Shown here one piece after another: positions 28,108-36,909 of a stretch of 64,000 bases of DNA (position 1 is its first letter; every line of letters begins with the position of its first letter). The position numbers and the translations under genes are program-made. Origin of the DNA: Betaproteobacteria bacterium (GTDB lineage: Bacteria > Pseudomonadota > Gammaproteobacteria > Burkholderiales > Rhodocyclaceae); the NCBI GenBank assembly GCA_016705475.1, contig JADIYD010000007.1, positions 184,991-248,990 on the forward strand, in the 5' to 3' direction. Under the pieces are notes generated by a model that saw nothing but the letters and a program-made list of their open reading frames with translations, searched no databases and was not told the DNA's origin.

Positions 28108-29334
28108 ATGCCTGTCAATTACGCTACCCCCGCCGCCGATCAACTTTTCCCGGTTGCCGGGGTTCGTCTCGGTGTTGCCGAGGCCGAAATTCGCAAGAAA
28201 AACCGTCGCGATCTGACCCTCGTGGCGCTCGATGCGGGCTGCACGGTCGCCGGTGTGTTCACGCAGAACCGTTTCTGCGCGGCACCGGTGCAGATCTGTC
28301 GCAAGCATCTGGCGGGCGGCAAGGAAATTCGCGCCCTGGTCGTCAATACCGGCATTGCCAACGCCGGTACGGGTGAGCCGGGCCGCCAGGCGGCGCAGGA
28401 AACCTGCGAGGCAGTCGGTGCCTTGCTGGGCGTTTCCGCCGAACAGGTGCTGCCCTTCTCGACAGGCGTCATCCTCGAGCTGTTGCCCGTGGAGCGCATC
28501 AAGGCCGGCTTGCCGGCGGTATTCGCCGACCTCAAGGCCGACAACTGGCATGCGGCAGCGCACGGCATCATGACCACCGACACCATCGCCAAGGCCGCTT
28601 CGCGGATTGTCACGGTCAACGGCAAAAAAGTGACGATTTCGGGTGTTTCGAAAGGCGCAGGCATGATCAAACCGAACATGGCGACCATGCTCGGTTTCCT
28701 CGCCACCGATGCCGGCATCGCCCAGCCGCTGCTCGACAAGCTGGTCAAGGAAGCGGCTGATGCTTCGTTCAACTGCATTACGGTCGATGGCGATACCTCG
28801 ACCAACGATTCCTACGTGATGATCGCCACCGGCCAGTCCGGCGCCAGCTTCGCCGCTGAAAGCGATGCCGGCTGGGCCGAGGTCAAGGCGGCCATCATCG
28901 CCGTCTCCGTCGAGCTGGCCCAGGCCATCGTCCGTGACGGCGAAGGCGCGACCAAGTTCATCACGGTGGCCGTCGAAGGCGGCAAGGATATCGAGGAGTG
29001 CCGCAAGGTCGGCTACGCCATCGGCCATTCGCCGCTGGTCAAGACGGCCTTCTTCGCCTCCGACCCCAACCTTGGCCGGATTCTGGCTGCGGTCGGTTAC
29101 GCCGGCATCACCGACCTCGATGTCGATGGCGTCAAGGTCTGGCTCGACGACGTGCTGGTCGCCGAAAAGGGCGGTCGGGCTGCGGCGTACAGGGAAGAGG
29201 ACGGCGCCCGCATCATGGCGCAGGCCGAAATCACGGTGCGCGTTGATCTTGGGCGAGGTGCTGCGCAGGCCAACGTTTATACCTGCGATTTCTCCTACGA
29301 CTACGTGAAGATCAACGCCGACTACCGAAGTTAG
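28108..29334 (+). CDS. argJ: ArgJ, glutamate N-acetyltransferase / ornithine acetyltransferase
   Basis: This 408-residue proenzyme has the self-cleavage site in NMATMLGF (nucleophile Thr193), plus TNDSYVMIATG and the late KTAFFASDPNLGRIL motif. It recycles acetyl groups in arginine synthesis. GGAG is eight bases before the ATG at 28108, which I prefer to the ATG at 28102. The last codons (DYRS, then TAG) lie inside the left attachment site of an integrated element. The original stop was probably TAA overlapping the permease gene now at 38799. Confidence 0.96.
   Translation: MPVNYATPAADQLFPVAGVRLGVAEAEIRKKNRRDLTLVALDAGCTVAGVFTQNRFCAAPVQICRKHLAGGKEIRALVVNTGIANAGTGEPGRQAAQETCEAVGALLGVSAEQVLPFSTGVILELLPVERIKAGLPAVFADLKADNWHAAAHGIMTTDTIAKAASRIVTVNGKKVTISGVSKGAGMIKPNMATMLGFLATDAGIAQPLLDKLVKEAADASFNCITVDGDTSTNDSYVMIATGQSGASFAAESDAGWAEVKAAIIAVSVELAQAIVRDGEGATKFITVAVEGGKDIEECRKVGYAIGHSPLVKTAFFASDPNLGRILAAVGYAGITDLDVDGVKVWLDDVLVAEKGGRAAAYREEDGARIMAQAEITVRVDLGRGAAQANVYTCDFSYDYVKINADYRS
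29317..29333 (+). repeat. attL core in the 3' end of argJ
   Basis: The 17-bp core GCCGACTACCGAAGTTA matches 38782-38798 at 16 of 17 positions. It covers the last argJ codons. A small palindrome, AGCGC-AATA-GCGCT, follows at once (29333-29346). Confidence 0.85.
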
Positions 29335-29371
29335 CGCAATAGCGCTTCCTGAATGTTCCGGAATGTTCCTT

Positions 29372-29401
29372 AAAGCCCACCAAAATGCGGGCTTTATTGT
29401 T
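29372..29401 (+). terminator. Rho-independent terminator after argJ
   Basis: A 7-bp stem (AAAGCCC with GGGCTTT), a 10-base loop and a T-rich tail sit just inside the left end of the island. It may also insulate the integrase from argJ transcription. Confidence 0.7.
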
Positions 29402-29440
29402 TTTCCTGTTCCAAAGTGTTCCATTGACTTCCAAATATAA

Positions 29441-29510
29441 AGCGGGTACAAAAGAGGGTATCGAACACAAATTTCAATCCTACGGTGCGGGTACGGTTAA
29501 AAAGCGGGTG
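29441..29510 (+). repeat. Integrase arm-site-like direct repeats (left)
   Basis: GCGGGTA at 29442 and GAGGGTA at 29454 are 12 bp apart. Further copies are GCGGGTA at 29487 and GCGGGTG at 29504. The same 12-bp pair occurs at the right end (38707/38719) and before the second integrase (49572/49584). Confidence 0.6.
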
Positions 29511-29535
29511 CCAAAGGATTGTTTGGAGTCGCCCT

Positions 29536-30744
29536 GTGCTGACAGATACCCAGATCAAGAATGCCAAACCAAAGGAAAAGCCTTTCAAGCTGAGCGACAG
29601 CAACGGGCTGTATTTGGAGGTCCGTCCGAATGGCTCCAAGTTCTGGCGATACCGCTACCGGATAGGCGCCAAGGAAAACCTGTTTGCGGTCGGCGATTAC
29701 CCTGCCATGAGCCTGTCAGAGGCCAGGGTGGAACGAGAGGCTGCACGCAAGTTGGTGAAGGCTGGCATTCATCCGGCACACCAACGGAGAACGGAAACGC
29801 TACGCCGAACCATTGAAGGAGAAAGCACCTTCAAGGCCATCGCAGATACTTGGATCAAAGAGAACGAAAAGCACTGGTCGGCTAATTACCTTCGCCAGGT
29901 TCGCAATCGCCTGACCGGTGATGCCTATCCACATATTGGGGCGCTGCCGATCAAGTCGATCACGCCGGCCCACGTGAAGGATATTCTCAAGCGGATCGAG
30001 CGGCGTGGAGCCCCGGCCAGCGCCAAGCTGGTTCAGACATGGATAGGCGGGGTGTTTCGCTATGCTGCAGGTGAGTTGCTTGTGGAGACAGACCCCACAT
30101 GGCCGCTACGCAACATCATCAAGGCACCAAAGACAAAACACATTGCCCACCTGACCGCGAAGCAGATACCCGCTTTCCTGAAAGACATGGAGGGGGTACA
30201 GGCCGAGCACGCCACCAAGATCGCCGCGGATCTGCTTTGGCTGACCGTACTGCGTACCGTTGAGATTCGGGGCGCCGAGTGGAAAGAGTTCGATCTTGAT
30301 GGGGCGTTGTGGACCGTGCCGGCCGATCGAATGAAGATGCGGGAAGAGCATCTCGTTCCCCTGTCTCGCCAGGCCGTGGAACTGCTACAGAAGCTTAAGC
30401 CGCTGACCGGTAGCGGGCGCCATGTCTTCCCTGGGCGAAAGGATCGAGAGCAGCCATTGACCCATGAGGCAATACGCGACGTGATAAACCGGGCTGGCTA
30501 CGCCGGCAAGTTCTCTCCGCACGGTATCCGATCAACGTTTTCCACCTACTTCAACGAAGCCGGCGTCGACCACGAACTGATAGAAATGACGCTTGCCCAC
30601 AAAGAGCGCAACAAGGTGCGCAGCGCATACAACCACGCCAGCAAACTCGACCAGCGCCGCCAGTTGATGCAGCAGTGGGCTGACCTGACGGACGCCTGGC
30701 GGGCTGGGGCGAAGATCGTGCCGATCCTTGGAAAGGTAGCGTGA
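29536..30744 (+). CDS. P4-type tyrosine recombinase (island integrase)
   Basis: This 402-residue integrase has an N-terminal DUF4102-like arm-binding domain (KLSDSNGLYLEVRPNGSKFW), a SAM-like core-binding domain, and a catalytic domain. Catalytic residues visible include the Arg in LRTVEIRG, H329 and R332 in HGIR, the LAHKERN histidine, and Tyr365 in SAYNHA. The GTG start at 29536 has GGAG seven bases upstream; the longer ATG frame lacks family sequence. It lies directly next to attL, the usual place for an integrase that recognises the adjacent attachment site. Confidence 0.95.
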   Translation: MLTDTQIKNAKPKEKPFKLSDSNGLYLEVRPNGSKFWRYRYRIGAKENLFAVGDYPAMSLSEARVEREAARKLVKAGIHPAHQRRTETLRRTIEGESTFKAIADTWIKENEKHWSANYLRQVRNRLTGDAYPHIGALPIKSITPAHVKDILKRIERRGAPASAKLVQTWIGGVFRYAAGELLVETDPTWPLRNIIKAPKTKHIAHLTAKQIPAFLKDMEGVQAEHATKIAADLLWLTVLRTVEIRGAEWKEFDLDGALWTVPADRMKMREEHLVPLSRQAVELLQKLKPLTGSGRHVFPGRKDREQPLTHEAIRDVINRAGYAGKFSPHGIRSTFSTYFNEAGVDHELIEMTLAHKERNKVRSAYNHASKLDQRRQLMQQWADLTDAWRAGAKIVPILGKVA

Positions 30745-31514
30745 TGAAAAACGGCATAACCGAACTTGAGCGTTGGCCGGAATGGGCTCCGCAGTCGCTT
30801 AGGTCGTTGCGAGAATCCTTTTCGTTATTGTCTGATTTGCCGCTGCAGGAAAAGTCCATTGAAATAATTGATGCCCTTTGCACCAATCCAGCGATGGAGA
30901 GCGTATGGCGTGAAATAAATTCCCGTGCGCTTGAACCGGATTACCACAGAGATTTTGTGTTGGTGGTTTTCGGCGCTCTACGAAGCGCCAGGTCTCACGA
31001 ATTAACGCCTGCTGAGTTTCGTAAAAAGCGGCTGCAGGCAGCAAAAGCTGCTCATAAGCTTGGCGAGTTGCTCAATGAAATTGGTTTGGGTGGTCAAACG
31101 ATATTTCCCATTCTTGGAACGAGAGCCATGTCTGGCGCCGTTCATTACTTCTTGCAGGGGCAAGGGGCGGTTGTTCCGGATGACGACAAATGGGCACAGG
31201 AGCTTACATCCCTGAATGCAACATTGGTGACTAATGCCCCTGGTGTTGGCTCACTGGATTCATTTCTTTCGACGCTAACCAAAAGGCTTGAGAGCAGCGA
31301 TCCAAATTATTGGCCCGCTCACCGTGCGGACAATGGGACGCACCCCAAGGCAGTCAATTTTATTTCGGTGGTTGGTCCGTTCATTGAACAAACGTGCGGA
31401 CAGCCGCTGCTTGGAACAATCTCCAAATTGGCCTCCATTTTCTTCCCCGGACTGCCAGTCCCTTTCGACAACACAAGCATTAGCAGAATTTTGAGGTCGC
31501 GGAAGAAGGATTAA
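30744..31514 (+). CDS. Hypothetical protein, island cargo
   Basis: The 256-residue protein is not recognised. It is mostly helical, with no signal peptide or membrane segment, and contains ALRSARSHELTPAEFRKKRL and a C-terminal stretch with VNFISVVGPFIEQTCGQPLL. The ATG at 30744 overlaps the integrase stop, so it is translated with the integrase. Its codon use is less GC-biased than the host genes, which fits acquired DNA. Position beside the integrase suggests accessory cargo rather than recombination function. Confidence 0.65.
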   Translation: MKNGITELERWPEWAPQSLRSLRESFSLLSDLPLQEKSIEIIDALCTNPAMESVWREINSRALEPDYHRDFVLVVFGALRSARSHELTPAEFRKKRLQAAKAAHKLGELLNEIGLGGQTIFPILGTRAMSGAVHYFLQGQGAVVPDDDKWAQELTSLNATLVTNAPGVGSLDSFLSTLTKRLESSDPNYWPAHRADNGTHPKAVNFISVVGPFIEQTCGQPLLGTISKLASIFFPGLPVPFDNTSISRILRSRKKD

Positions 31515-31640
31515 GGGGTGGATTAAAAGTGCACTTTTTCGCCTAATTTCTCCACTCCCGCAGAATAGGCAACACAAATATCGTTCGTGCCATGCCGATT
31601 CGTTCCGAATTGGCCTTTCTCAACACACGAGGAATGGGAC

Positions 31641-31883
31641 ATGGCAGAACAGATAACCGCGTCGGTGCGCATCCTGCGCCGCAAACAGCTTGAGGAAAAA
31701 ATCGGGCTTAGCCGTAGTGCTATCTATGCCCGCATGGATCCTAAGTCACCTCATTACGATCCTACATTCCCCAAGGCTGTAGAGCTGGGGTCTGGGATGA
31801 AAAACCCGCCCGTTGGCTGGGTTGAGTCGGAGGCTGATGCTTGGCTCTCTTCTCGAATCGAATCTAGCCGTCGCGCTGCCTGA
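31641..31883 (+). CDS. AlpA-like excisionase/transcription regulator
   Basis: This 80-residue protein has the AlpA layout: ILRRKQLEEKIGLSRSAIYA (helix-turn-helix) followed by a wing with FPKAVELG and GWVESEADAWLSSR. AlpA-type proteins act on P4-like elements as activators of the integrase gene or as excision factors. The ATG at 31641 has a GAGGA ribosome site; an upstream start was rejected because family sequence begins after it. The 126 bases before it contain no gene. Confidence 0.85.
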   Translation: MAEQITASVRILRRKQLEEKIGLSRSAIYARMDPKSPHYDPTFPKAVELGSGMKNPPVGWVESEADAWLSSRIESSRRAA

Positions 31884-31892
31884 GGCGGCATC

Positions 31893-32036
31893 ATGGGTAC
31901 GCTCAACGACACCACGGTCATCGAAAAGATGAACGAGCTTCTGCTCGTGCTGCTAGACATCCAGCGCCAGCAGAACATGATTGGCGCTCACCTGTCCAAG
32001 CTGGTAACCCTCGCTGAGAAGAAAGGCGAGCGCTGA
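31893..32036 (+). CDS. Small hypothetical protein (47 residues)
   Basis: This 47-residue frame has a heptad-like leucine pattern (MNELLLVLLDIQRQQNM) consistent with a short coiled coil. It begins nine bases after the AlpA-like gene and ends one base before the next start, so spacing supports expression. No family is recognised. Confidence 0.5.
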   Translation: MGTLNDTTVIEKMNELLLVLLDIQRQQNMIGAHLSKLVTLAEKKGER

Positions 32037-32037
32037 C

Positions 32038-32777
32038 ATGGCCAGGTCAAGAAACATCAAGCCGGGTTTCTTCCGAAATGCTGATTTGGCTGAACTGCCA
32101 TACGAGGCACGCCTGCTGTTCGTCGGCTTGAGGACGATTGCCGATCGAGAGGGGCGCCTTGAAGACCGCCCGAAGCAGATCAAGATGGAAATCTTCCCTG
32201 CTGACAATCTGGATTGTGACCAGCTGCTGAATGATCTTGCAAGCACTGGCATGGTTGTTCGGTATGAGGTTGAAGGCAAGCGATACCTGCAAGTTACCAA
32301 TTTCGGCAAGCATCAAAACCCGCACAAAGACGAGAAGCAAAGCACCATACCTGCACCGGGTTTGCCTGATGCAAGCACGGTGCAAGCACCGGGCAAAGAT
32401 GATGCAAGCACCGTGGGAATCCTGCTGATTCCTGATTCCCTCTTACTGATTCCTGAAGAAAACCCTTGCTCACCTTCGGCGAGCGCGTCGGCAGATGATG
32501 GCTTCGCCAGCTTCTGGAAACTGTACCCAAATAAAGTAGCCAAGCCTCAAGCCCTGAAGGCCTGGAAGAAGATCAGCCGGCTGGCCAGATGCTTGCTGAC
32601 CTGATGGCAGGCCTTGACCGTCAGAAGGCCGGCGAGCAATGGCAGAAGGACGGCGGCCAGTTCATCCCGCACCCTGCAAGCTGGTTAAACGCCAGGCGCT
32701 GGGAAGATGAGGCGCCGCCATCTGCTGACAATACGGCAGCACCGGCCCGCAATCCGATATTCGCGGGGGCTATCTGA
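32038..32777 (+). pseudogene. Phage replication O/DnaT-like protein, frameshifted
   Basis: Residues 1-175 read in one frame: a winged-helix-like start (PGFFRNADLAELPYEARLLF) and a phage replication motif (FWKLYPNKVAKPQALKAWKK). The rest reads in another frame from about 32577 (QMLADLMAGL, then FIPHPASWLNARRWED). Adding one A near 32575 gives AWKKIKPAGQMLADL and joins them into about 246 residues ending exactly at the next gene's overlapping start. Such proteins recruit the replicative helicase to the origin. A homopolymer error is as likely as a true mutation. Confidence 0.75.
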
Positions 32778-33310
32778 TGAATACCTCTCACCTGCCGTAC
32801 GGTGCAGCCGAGATCGTGGCCATTCGCTCAACTGGCAAGCGCCCGGCTGATATGGTTTTGGTATCGATGATCGGGCCGTTGCGCGAAACCAACCCGGTGG
32901 TCATCGCCCAGCCATCACGCAGCTACGACTGGCGCTTCGTTGTCGCGCTGCCTGTCCTGATCGTGGCAACGACCGATACGCCGAACCTTGCGGGCATCGT
33001 CAAAGCTGTCGACTCCGCTGAGCCCGATTACCTGTCGGTCTGGTTCGCCGACCGCCAGGACGGTATCAACATTCAGATCGATGGTTACCGCCCCCAGACA
33101 AAGAGCGGCCGACGCATGGGCGCAGTGCAGCGCGCGACGTTTGCCGGCCTGGGTTCAACCGAATCCGCCGGCGATTGCCTCTCACAGATTGCCGGCCAGG
33201 TGAAACGCCAGGCCATGGAAAACGCCGACCGCTTTGACGCCGCTCTGGTCGACATGGCCACAGTCGGATTCCGCCGCATCTTTGGCAAGGCATGGAGGGC
33301 TGCGGCATGA
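32777..33310 (+). CDS. Hypothetical phage-type protein
   Basis: The 177-residue protein is not recognised. It overlaps the replication gene upstream (TGATG) and the helicase gene downstream (ATGA), so it belongs to the replication operon. It is a mixed alpha/beta soluble protein with no cysteines in a metal-binding pattern and no membrane segment. The middle has VVALPVLIVATTDTPNLAG. A role in replication or host takeover is only suggested by position. Confidence 0.6.
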   Translation: MNTSHLPYGAAEIVAIRSTGKRPADMVLVSMIGPLRETNPVVIAQPSRSYDWRFVVALPVLIVATTDTPNLAGIVKAVDSAEPDYLSVWFADRQDGINIQIDGYRPQTKSGRRMGAVQRATFAGLGSTESAGDCLSQIAGQVKRQAMENADRFDAALVDMATVGFRRIFGKAWRAAA

Positions 33311-34239
33311 ACGTGATCGACGACACCATTGATTTCGACGCCTACCTGAAGGGGCCGAACGAGGCGCCCATGATTCAGCCGGCCTCGAGCTGGGCTGATG
33401 AGGTGATCGCAGCCTTCGAGCGACCGGCCAACCATGCCGGCGCCTGTCTGCCATGGCCGAAGACACGGGAGATGGTCCGCCTGCGTAGTGGCGAGCTGAC
33501 TATCTGGCCGGGCATGTCCGGGCATGGCAAATCGATGATGGTGGGGCAAGTGGCCCTGCATCTGATGGAGCAGGGCGAGAAGGTCTGCCTCGCCAGCATG
33601 GAAATGAAGCCGACCAGCACGATGCAGCGTATGTGCCGGCAGGCATTCGGCTGCAACATTCCGAACCGCCAGGACATTCGCGACCTTCACGCCTGGACAA
33701 ATGGCCGGCTGTGGCTATACGACCAACAAGGCCAGGTAAGCCCGGATCGCATCCTGGCTGTGGCGCGGTACTGCCACGAGGAGCTCGGCATCACTCACTT
33801 CGTTATCGACAACCTGCTGAGCTGTGGCATCGCTGAGGACGGCTACGACGCGCAGAAGCAATTCGTTCTGGCGCTGGCCACCCACGCCCACGACACCGGC
33901 CAATCGGTTCACCTGCTGGCGCACAGCCGCAAGGGCAAAGACGAACTGACGCCCCCGGGCAAATTCGATGTGCGCGGATCCGCATCCATCACCGATCTGG
34001 CCGACAACGTTTTCAGCATTTGGCGAAATCGCGGCAAGGAAATGGCGATTGAGGCCGGCGACCACAGCAAGAAAGACGAAGCCGACGCGCTGCTGATTGT
34101 CTGCAAGCACCGTCATGGCGATTGGGAGGGCCGGGTAAAGCTCTGGTTCGACCGACGCAGTCAAGCCTATCTGCAGGGACCAAACGACCAACCCAAGGCC
34201 ATGCAACTACGGGCCGACGACGACAAGGTGGAGTTCTGA
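33307..34239 (+). CDS. DnaB/RecA-fold replicative ATPase (helicase-like)
   Basis: This 310-residue protein has Walker A in GMSGHGKS (69-76), Walker B in THFVIDNL, and a GSASITDLADNVFSIWRN segment as in phage DnaB-like and T7 gp4-like helicase domains. It lacks a DnaB N-terminal domain and a primase domain, so it is a compact helicase-type ATPase. It follows an O-like gene, which supports self-directed replication of the element. The ATG overlaps the previous stop. Confidence 0.8.
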   Translation: MNVIDDTIDFDAYLKGPNEAPMIQPASSWADEVIAAFERPANHAGACLPWPKTREMVRLRSGELTIWPGMSGHGKSMMVGQVALHLMEQGEKVCLASMEMKPTSTMQRMCRQAFGCNIPNRQDIRDLHAWTNGRLWLYDQQGQVSPDRILAVARYCHEELGITHFVIDNLLSCGIAEDGYDAQKQFVLALATHAHDTGQSVHLLAHSRKGKDELTPPGKFDVRGSASITDLADNVFSIWRNRGKEMAIEAGDHSKKDEADALLIVCKHRHGDWEGRVKLWFDRRSQAYLQGPNDQPKAMQLRADDDKVEF

Positions 34240-34240
34240 C

Positions 34241-34528
34241 ATGGCAACAGTGACCCGCAAATTCAAAGCCAATTTCTTGACCTTTGCCGCGCATCGCGTA
34301 GCAACTGGCCAGTGGTCTGACGACGATGTTGCAGAGCTTCAGGCAAGCATTCGCGCAGACCTTTACCCCGGACCTGACCTGCAGCGTGCGGGTTTGGTGT
34401 TCGTACTCGCTTCTGGCGTTGAGATACCGGCATCGATTGATGACCACGAGGAACGTTACCGCCTGTGGGATGAGTTCTTCGAGGCCGAAGCTGAGGCCAT
34501 CAATCAAATTCAAGAAAAAGAGGCGTGA
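34241..34528 (+). CDS. Small hypothetical protein (95 residues)
   Basis: An acidic 95-residue soluble protein with an amphipathic C-terminal helix (LWDEFFEAEAEAINQIQ). It starts one base after the helicase gene stop and continues the operon. No family is recognised. Confidence 0.55.
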   Translation: MATVTRKFKANFLTFAAHRVATGQWSDDDVAELQASIRADLYPGPDLQRAGLVFVLASGVEIPASIDDHEERYRLWDEFFEAEAEAINQIQEKEA

Positions 34529-34530
34529 GC

Positions 34531-34683
34531 ATGGTTTTCCCTAGTGCCACGCGCCGACCAGACGCCCGGCAAGGGGGTTGGCGCTTCATGCGTGAAGAAA
34601 TCGAACAGCGGCGTTTATTTGCAGTTTCACCAATGAGCCGGCGCCACGGGGTGCCGGACGATTCATTCAACAAAGGAGTGTAG
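34531..34683 (+). CDS. Very small basic protein (50 residues)
   Basis: This frame of 51 codons runs two bases after the previous stop to two bases before the next start. It is arginine-rich (SATRRPDARQGGWRFMREEI), with a possible small helical DNA-binding character. The tight spacing is the only support for expression; no family is recognised. Confidence 0.35.
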   Translation: MVFPSATRRPDARQGGWRFMREEIEQRRLFAVSPMSRRHGVPDDSFNKGV

Positions 34684-34685
34684 CA

Positions 34686-35480
34686 ATGTGGAGAAAATTC
34701 AATGTTTGCATGGCTGAAGCGGATAGCGGCGAAGGTAGCGGGGCCGGTGGCGGTGGTTTTGCCTACGCCGCAGCCACTTCAATCAGTGCCGGCGAAGCCA
34801 GGCCGGCCGCGATCCCGGAGAAATACCAAGTCAAAAAGGAAGACGGCTCGCTCGACATCGAAGCCAGCAGCCTGAAGCTGTCCGAAGCGTACAGCCACCT
34901 GGAAAAGCGCATGGGGTCCGGCGATCTGCCGCCACGCTCTGCCGATGAATACCAGCTGAATCTTCCTGACGCATTCAAGGACACGGATTTTTCGGGCGAC
35001 CAACTGCTGAGCCAGTTCAAGCAGGACGCCCTGGCCAAGGGATTCACTCAGGAACAATTCGATTTCGTGATGGGCAAGTATTTCGAGATCGCCCCCGGGT
35101 TGATGTCCGGCGCCAAGCAGCTTTCCCTGGATGACTGCGTTGCTGACCTGAAAACAGAGTGGAAAACCGATAAGCGATATGAAGCCGAGATGCAGCAGGC
35201 GCAGAACGCGGCCAGGGCTTTCGGCGACAAGGATGCGGAAGGGTTGATGCAGGACTACGGCAGCGATCCCCGCTTTGTCAGGCTGTTGAATCGCGTCGGG
35301 GCCGAGTTGAAAGAAGACAGTTCTTTTGGTCCTGACGTTTCGTGGAGTCGCGGTGAATCGGTTGAATCCCTGATGACATCCGAGGCCTACAACAACGCCA
35401 AGCATCCGGATCACGCCAAGGTTTCGGCGCAGGTGAGCGCCTATCACAAAGCCAATACCCGCGATCCCCGGGTCTTTTGA
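34686..35480 (+). CDS. Podovirus scaffold-like protein
   Basis: The 264-residue acidic, helical protein resembles capsid scaffolding proteins of podovirus-like phages. It has a PEKYQVKKEDGSLDIEAS start, then SADEYQLNLPDAFKD, a charged central region, and a C-terminal AYNNAKHPDHAKVSAQV. Scaffolds guide capsid assembly and leave afterwards. No major capsid gene follows, which is unusual. The family call rests on overall character recalled from such phages, not a strict motif. AGGAGTG precedes the start. Confidence 0.55.
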   Translation: MWRKFNVCMAEADSGEGSGAGGGGFAYAAATSISAGEARPAAIPEKYQVKKEDGSLDIEASSLKLSEAYSHLEKRMGSGDLPPRSADEYQLNLPDAFKDTDFSGDQLLSQFKQDALAKGFTQEQFDFVMGKYFEIAPGLMSGAKQLSLDDCVADLKTEWKTDKRYEAEMQQAQNAARAFGDKDAEGLMQDYGSDPRFVRLLNRVGAELKEDSSFGPDVSWSRGESVESLMTSEAYNNAKHPDHAKVSAQVSAYHKANTRDPRVF

Positions 35481-35501
35481 CACCATCACAGGAGAATAAT
35501 C

Positions 35502-35966
35502 ATGTCAGGATGGAGCGCTGCAACCTACCTCGCCGCCGCTGCTGTAGCTGTCTCAGCCGGCTCTGCCGTCTATAGCGGACAGCAACAAAAGAAAGCCGCC
35601 GATACCCAAGCCCAGATCGCCGAAAACAACGCGGCCTACTCTGCCGACTCTGCCAGAGCCCATGCCGAGAAGGTCCGGAAGGCTGGCCGGGCGCAGCAGG
35701 GTGAAGCCAAGGCGGCGCTGGCCGCATCTGGCGTCAAGCTGGCTGAAGGCACCGCGCTTGAAGTCGACAAATCGATCATTCAGAACTCGGAACAGGATGC
35801 GCTCTCGGCGATTCTCTCCGGAAATCGCTCCCTGCAATCCGGGGCTGACGAGGCCGGGATGTTCCGCGCTTCCGGCCGGGCGGCGCAAACGAGTTCCGCT
35901 CTTACGGCAGTCGGTTCCACGGCGGGGTGGATAGGGAAAAACTACGACCAGACGAAGAAACCCTGA
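35502..35966 (+). CDS. Internal-virion-like protein (T7 gp14-type character)
   Basis: This 154-residue protein has an N-terminal hydrophobic Ala-rich segment (AATYLAAAAVAVSAGSAVYS), then GQQQKKAA, a coiled coil, and an ALAASGVKLAEGTALEVD motif. That is the pattern of small internal virion proteins of podoviruses, which are ejected to form a DNA channel. AGGAGAA precedes the start. It is one of only two structural-type proteins visible in the element. Confidence 0.65.
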   Translation: MSGWSAATYLAAAAVAVSAGSAVYSGQQQKKAADTQAQIAENNAAYSADSARAHAEKVRKAGRAQQGEAKAALAASGVKLAEGTALEVDKSIIQNSEQDALSAILSGNRSLQSGADEAGMFRASGRAAQTSSALTAVGSTAGWIGKNYDQTKKP

Positions 35967-35967
35967 C

Positions 35968-36240
35968 ATGTCCAAGAACCCGAGTGAAGCTGAACTGCGT
36001 CGCATCTGGGGCCAGGACTTCGATAAGCGAATGGATGACGTCCTAGATGTCTTTGACACCCTGCCCGCCGATGCCCAGCAGCGAATCAATAACGGTGGGG
36101 CGGCCGAACTGAAAGCACTGGCGGCGATGAAAGACCCCGCCTATCTCAACCCGAAGCATCCCGACCATGCTGCTGTTTCCAAGCAGGTCAGTGAGCAATT
36201 CAATTCTTTGTTTGGCAGCGATCCTGCCGCATCAATTTAA
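35968..36240 (+). CDS. Small protein sharing the scaffold C-terminal motif
   Basis: The 90-residue protein ends with AYLNPKHPDHAAVSKQVSEQF, closely matching the C-terminal motif of the scaffold-like protein at 34686. The N-terminal half (SEAELRRIWGQDFDKRMDDV) is different. It could be a minor scaffold or a separate protein binding the same partner. It starts one base after the previous stop. Confidence 0.5.
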   Translation: MSKNPSEAELRRIWGQDFDKRMDDVLDVFDTLPADAQQRINNGGAAELKALAAMKDPAYLNPKHPDHAAVSKQVSEQFNSLFGSDPAASI

Positions 36241-36252
36241 AGGGGACTCACC

Positions 36253-36909
36253 ATGGAACTGAAAGAACTACTGGCATTGAATGAACCGTCCGTCGAACAG
36301 TACGGCGAGATGGAAAAGCAATTGCTCAGCATTGCGCGTGCAGCTTCGGCAGAAATCACCCGACTGGACGCCGAAGGCCTGGCCCGCGGCGCTGACCGCT
36401 TGCTAGGTCATGATGATGGTGGCGAGGCGCGCGCGGCTGCAAGGGCTACGGCAGAACAACGCCGCTCCGACGCTGAGAACGTGCTTGCCGATGTTCGCGG
36501 CAAGTCTGCCTCCCTGCAGGCTCGCCTGGAGAAAGAGGCCGACGAGCAGGCTTGGGCAGAGGTGCGCCGGCTTCTTGCGGCACGGTCCCGCGCAATGGAA
36601 GAAATCGACGCCCTATGTTCGAAGATCGGCGAACTCTACGAAGCGGTGATCGAGAATGGACAAACCGCCCAGAACGCGGCTCCGGTAAAGATAAATCTCG
36701 GGTCTGCTTTCGAACTCCAAGGCCGAATGCCATCACAGATTGGCGTGGCAATTATGTCCAGGGTTCACCTGTCTGTCGGCCGGCCGTTTTCTGTGCAGGC
36801 GGTGAATATCGATCAGTTCTGTACGGCCTACGACAATCAGATCCGATTCAATGGCCTGCCCGGCTTCCTGGGCCCGGTCCACAACGCAATTCTTCTCCAT
36901 AGCCAATGA
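36253..36909 (+). CDS. Hypothetical coiled-coil protein
   Basis: The 218-residue protein has a long predicted coiled coil over about residues 10-135, rich in Ala, Glu and Arg. A short C-terminal domain follows with LQGRMPSQIGVAIMSRV and FNGLPGFLGPVHN. It is not recognised. Structure and setting would fit a virion or assembly factor, but this is only positional. A GGGGA ribosome site precedes the start; it overlaps the next gene by four bases. Confidence 0.55.
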   Translation: MELKELLALNEPSVEQYGEMEKQLLSIARAASAEITRLDAEGLARGADRLLGHDDGGEARAAARATAEQRRSDAENVLADVRGKSASLQARLEKEADEQAWAEVRRLLAARSRAMEEIDALCSKIGELYEAVIENGQTAQNAAPVKINLGSAFELQGRMPSQIGVAIMSRVHLSVGRPFSVQAVNIDQFCTAYDNQIRFNGLPGFLGPVHNAILLHSQ

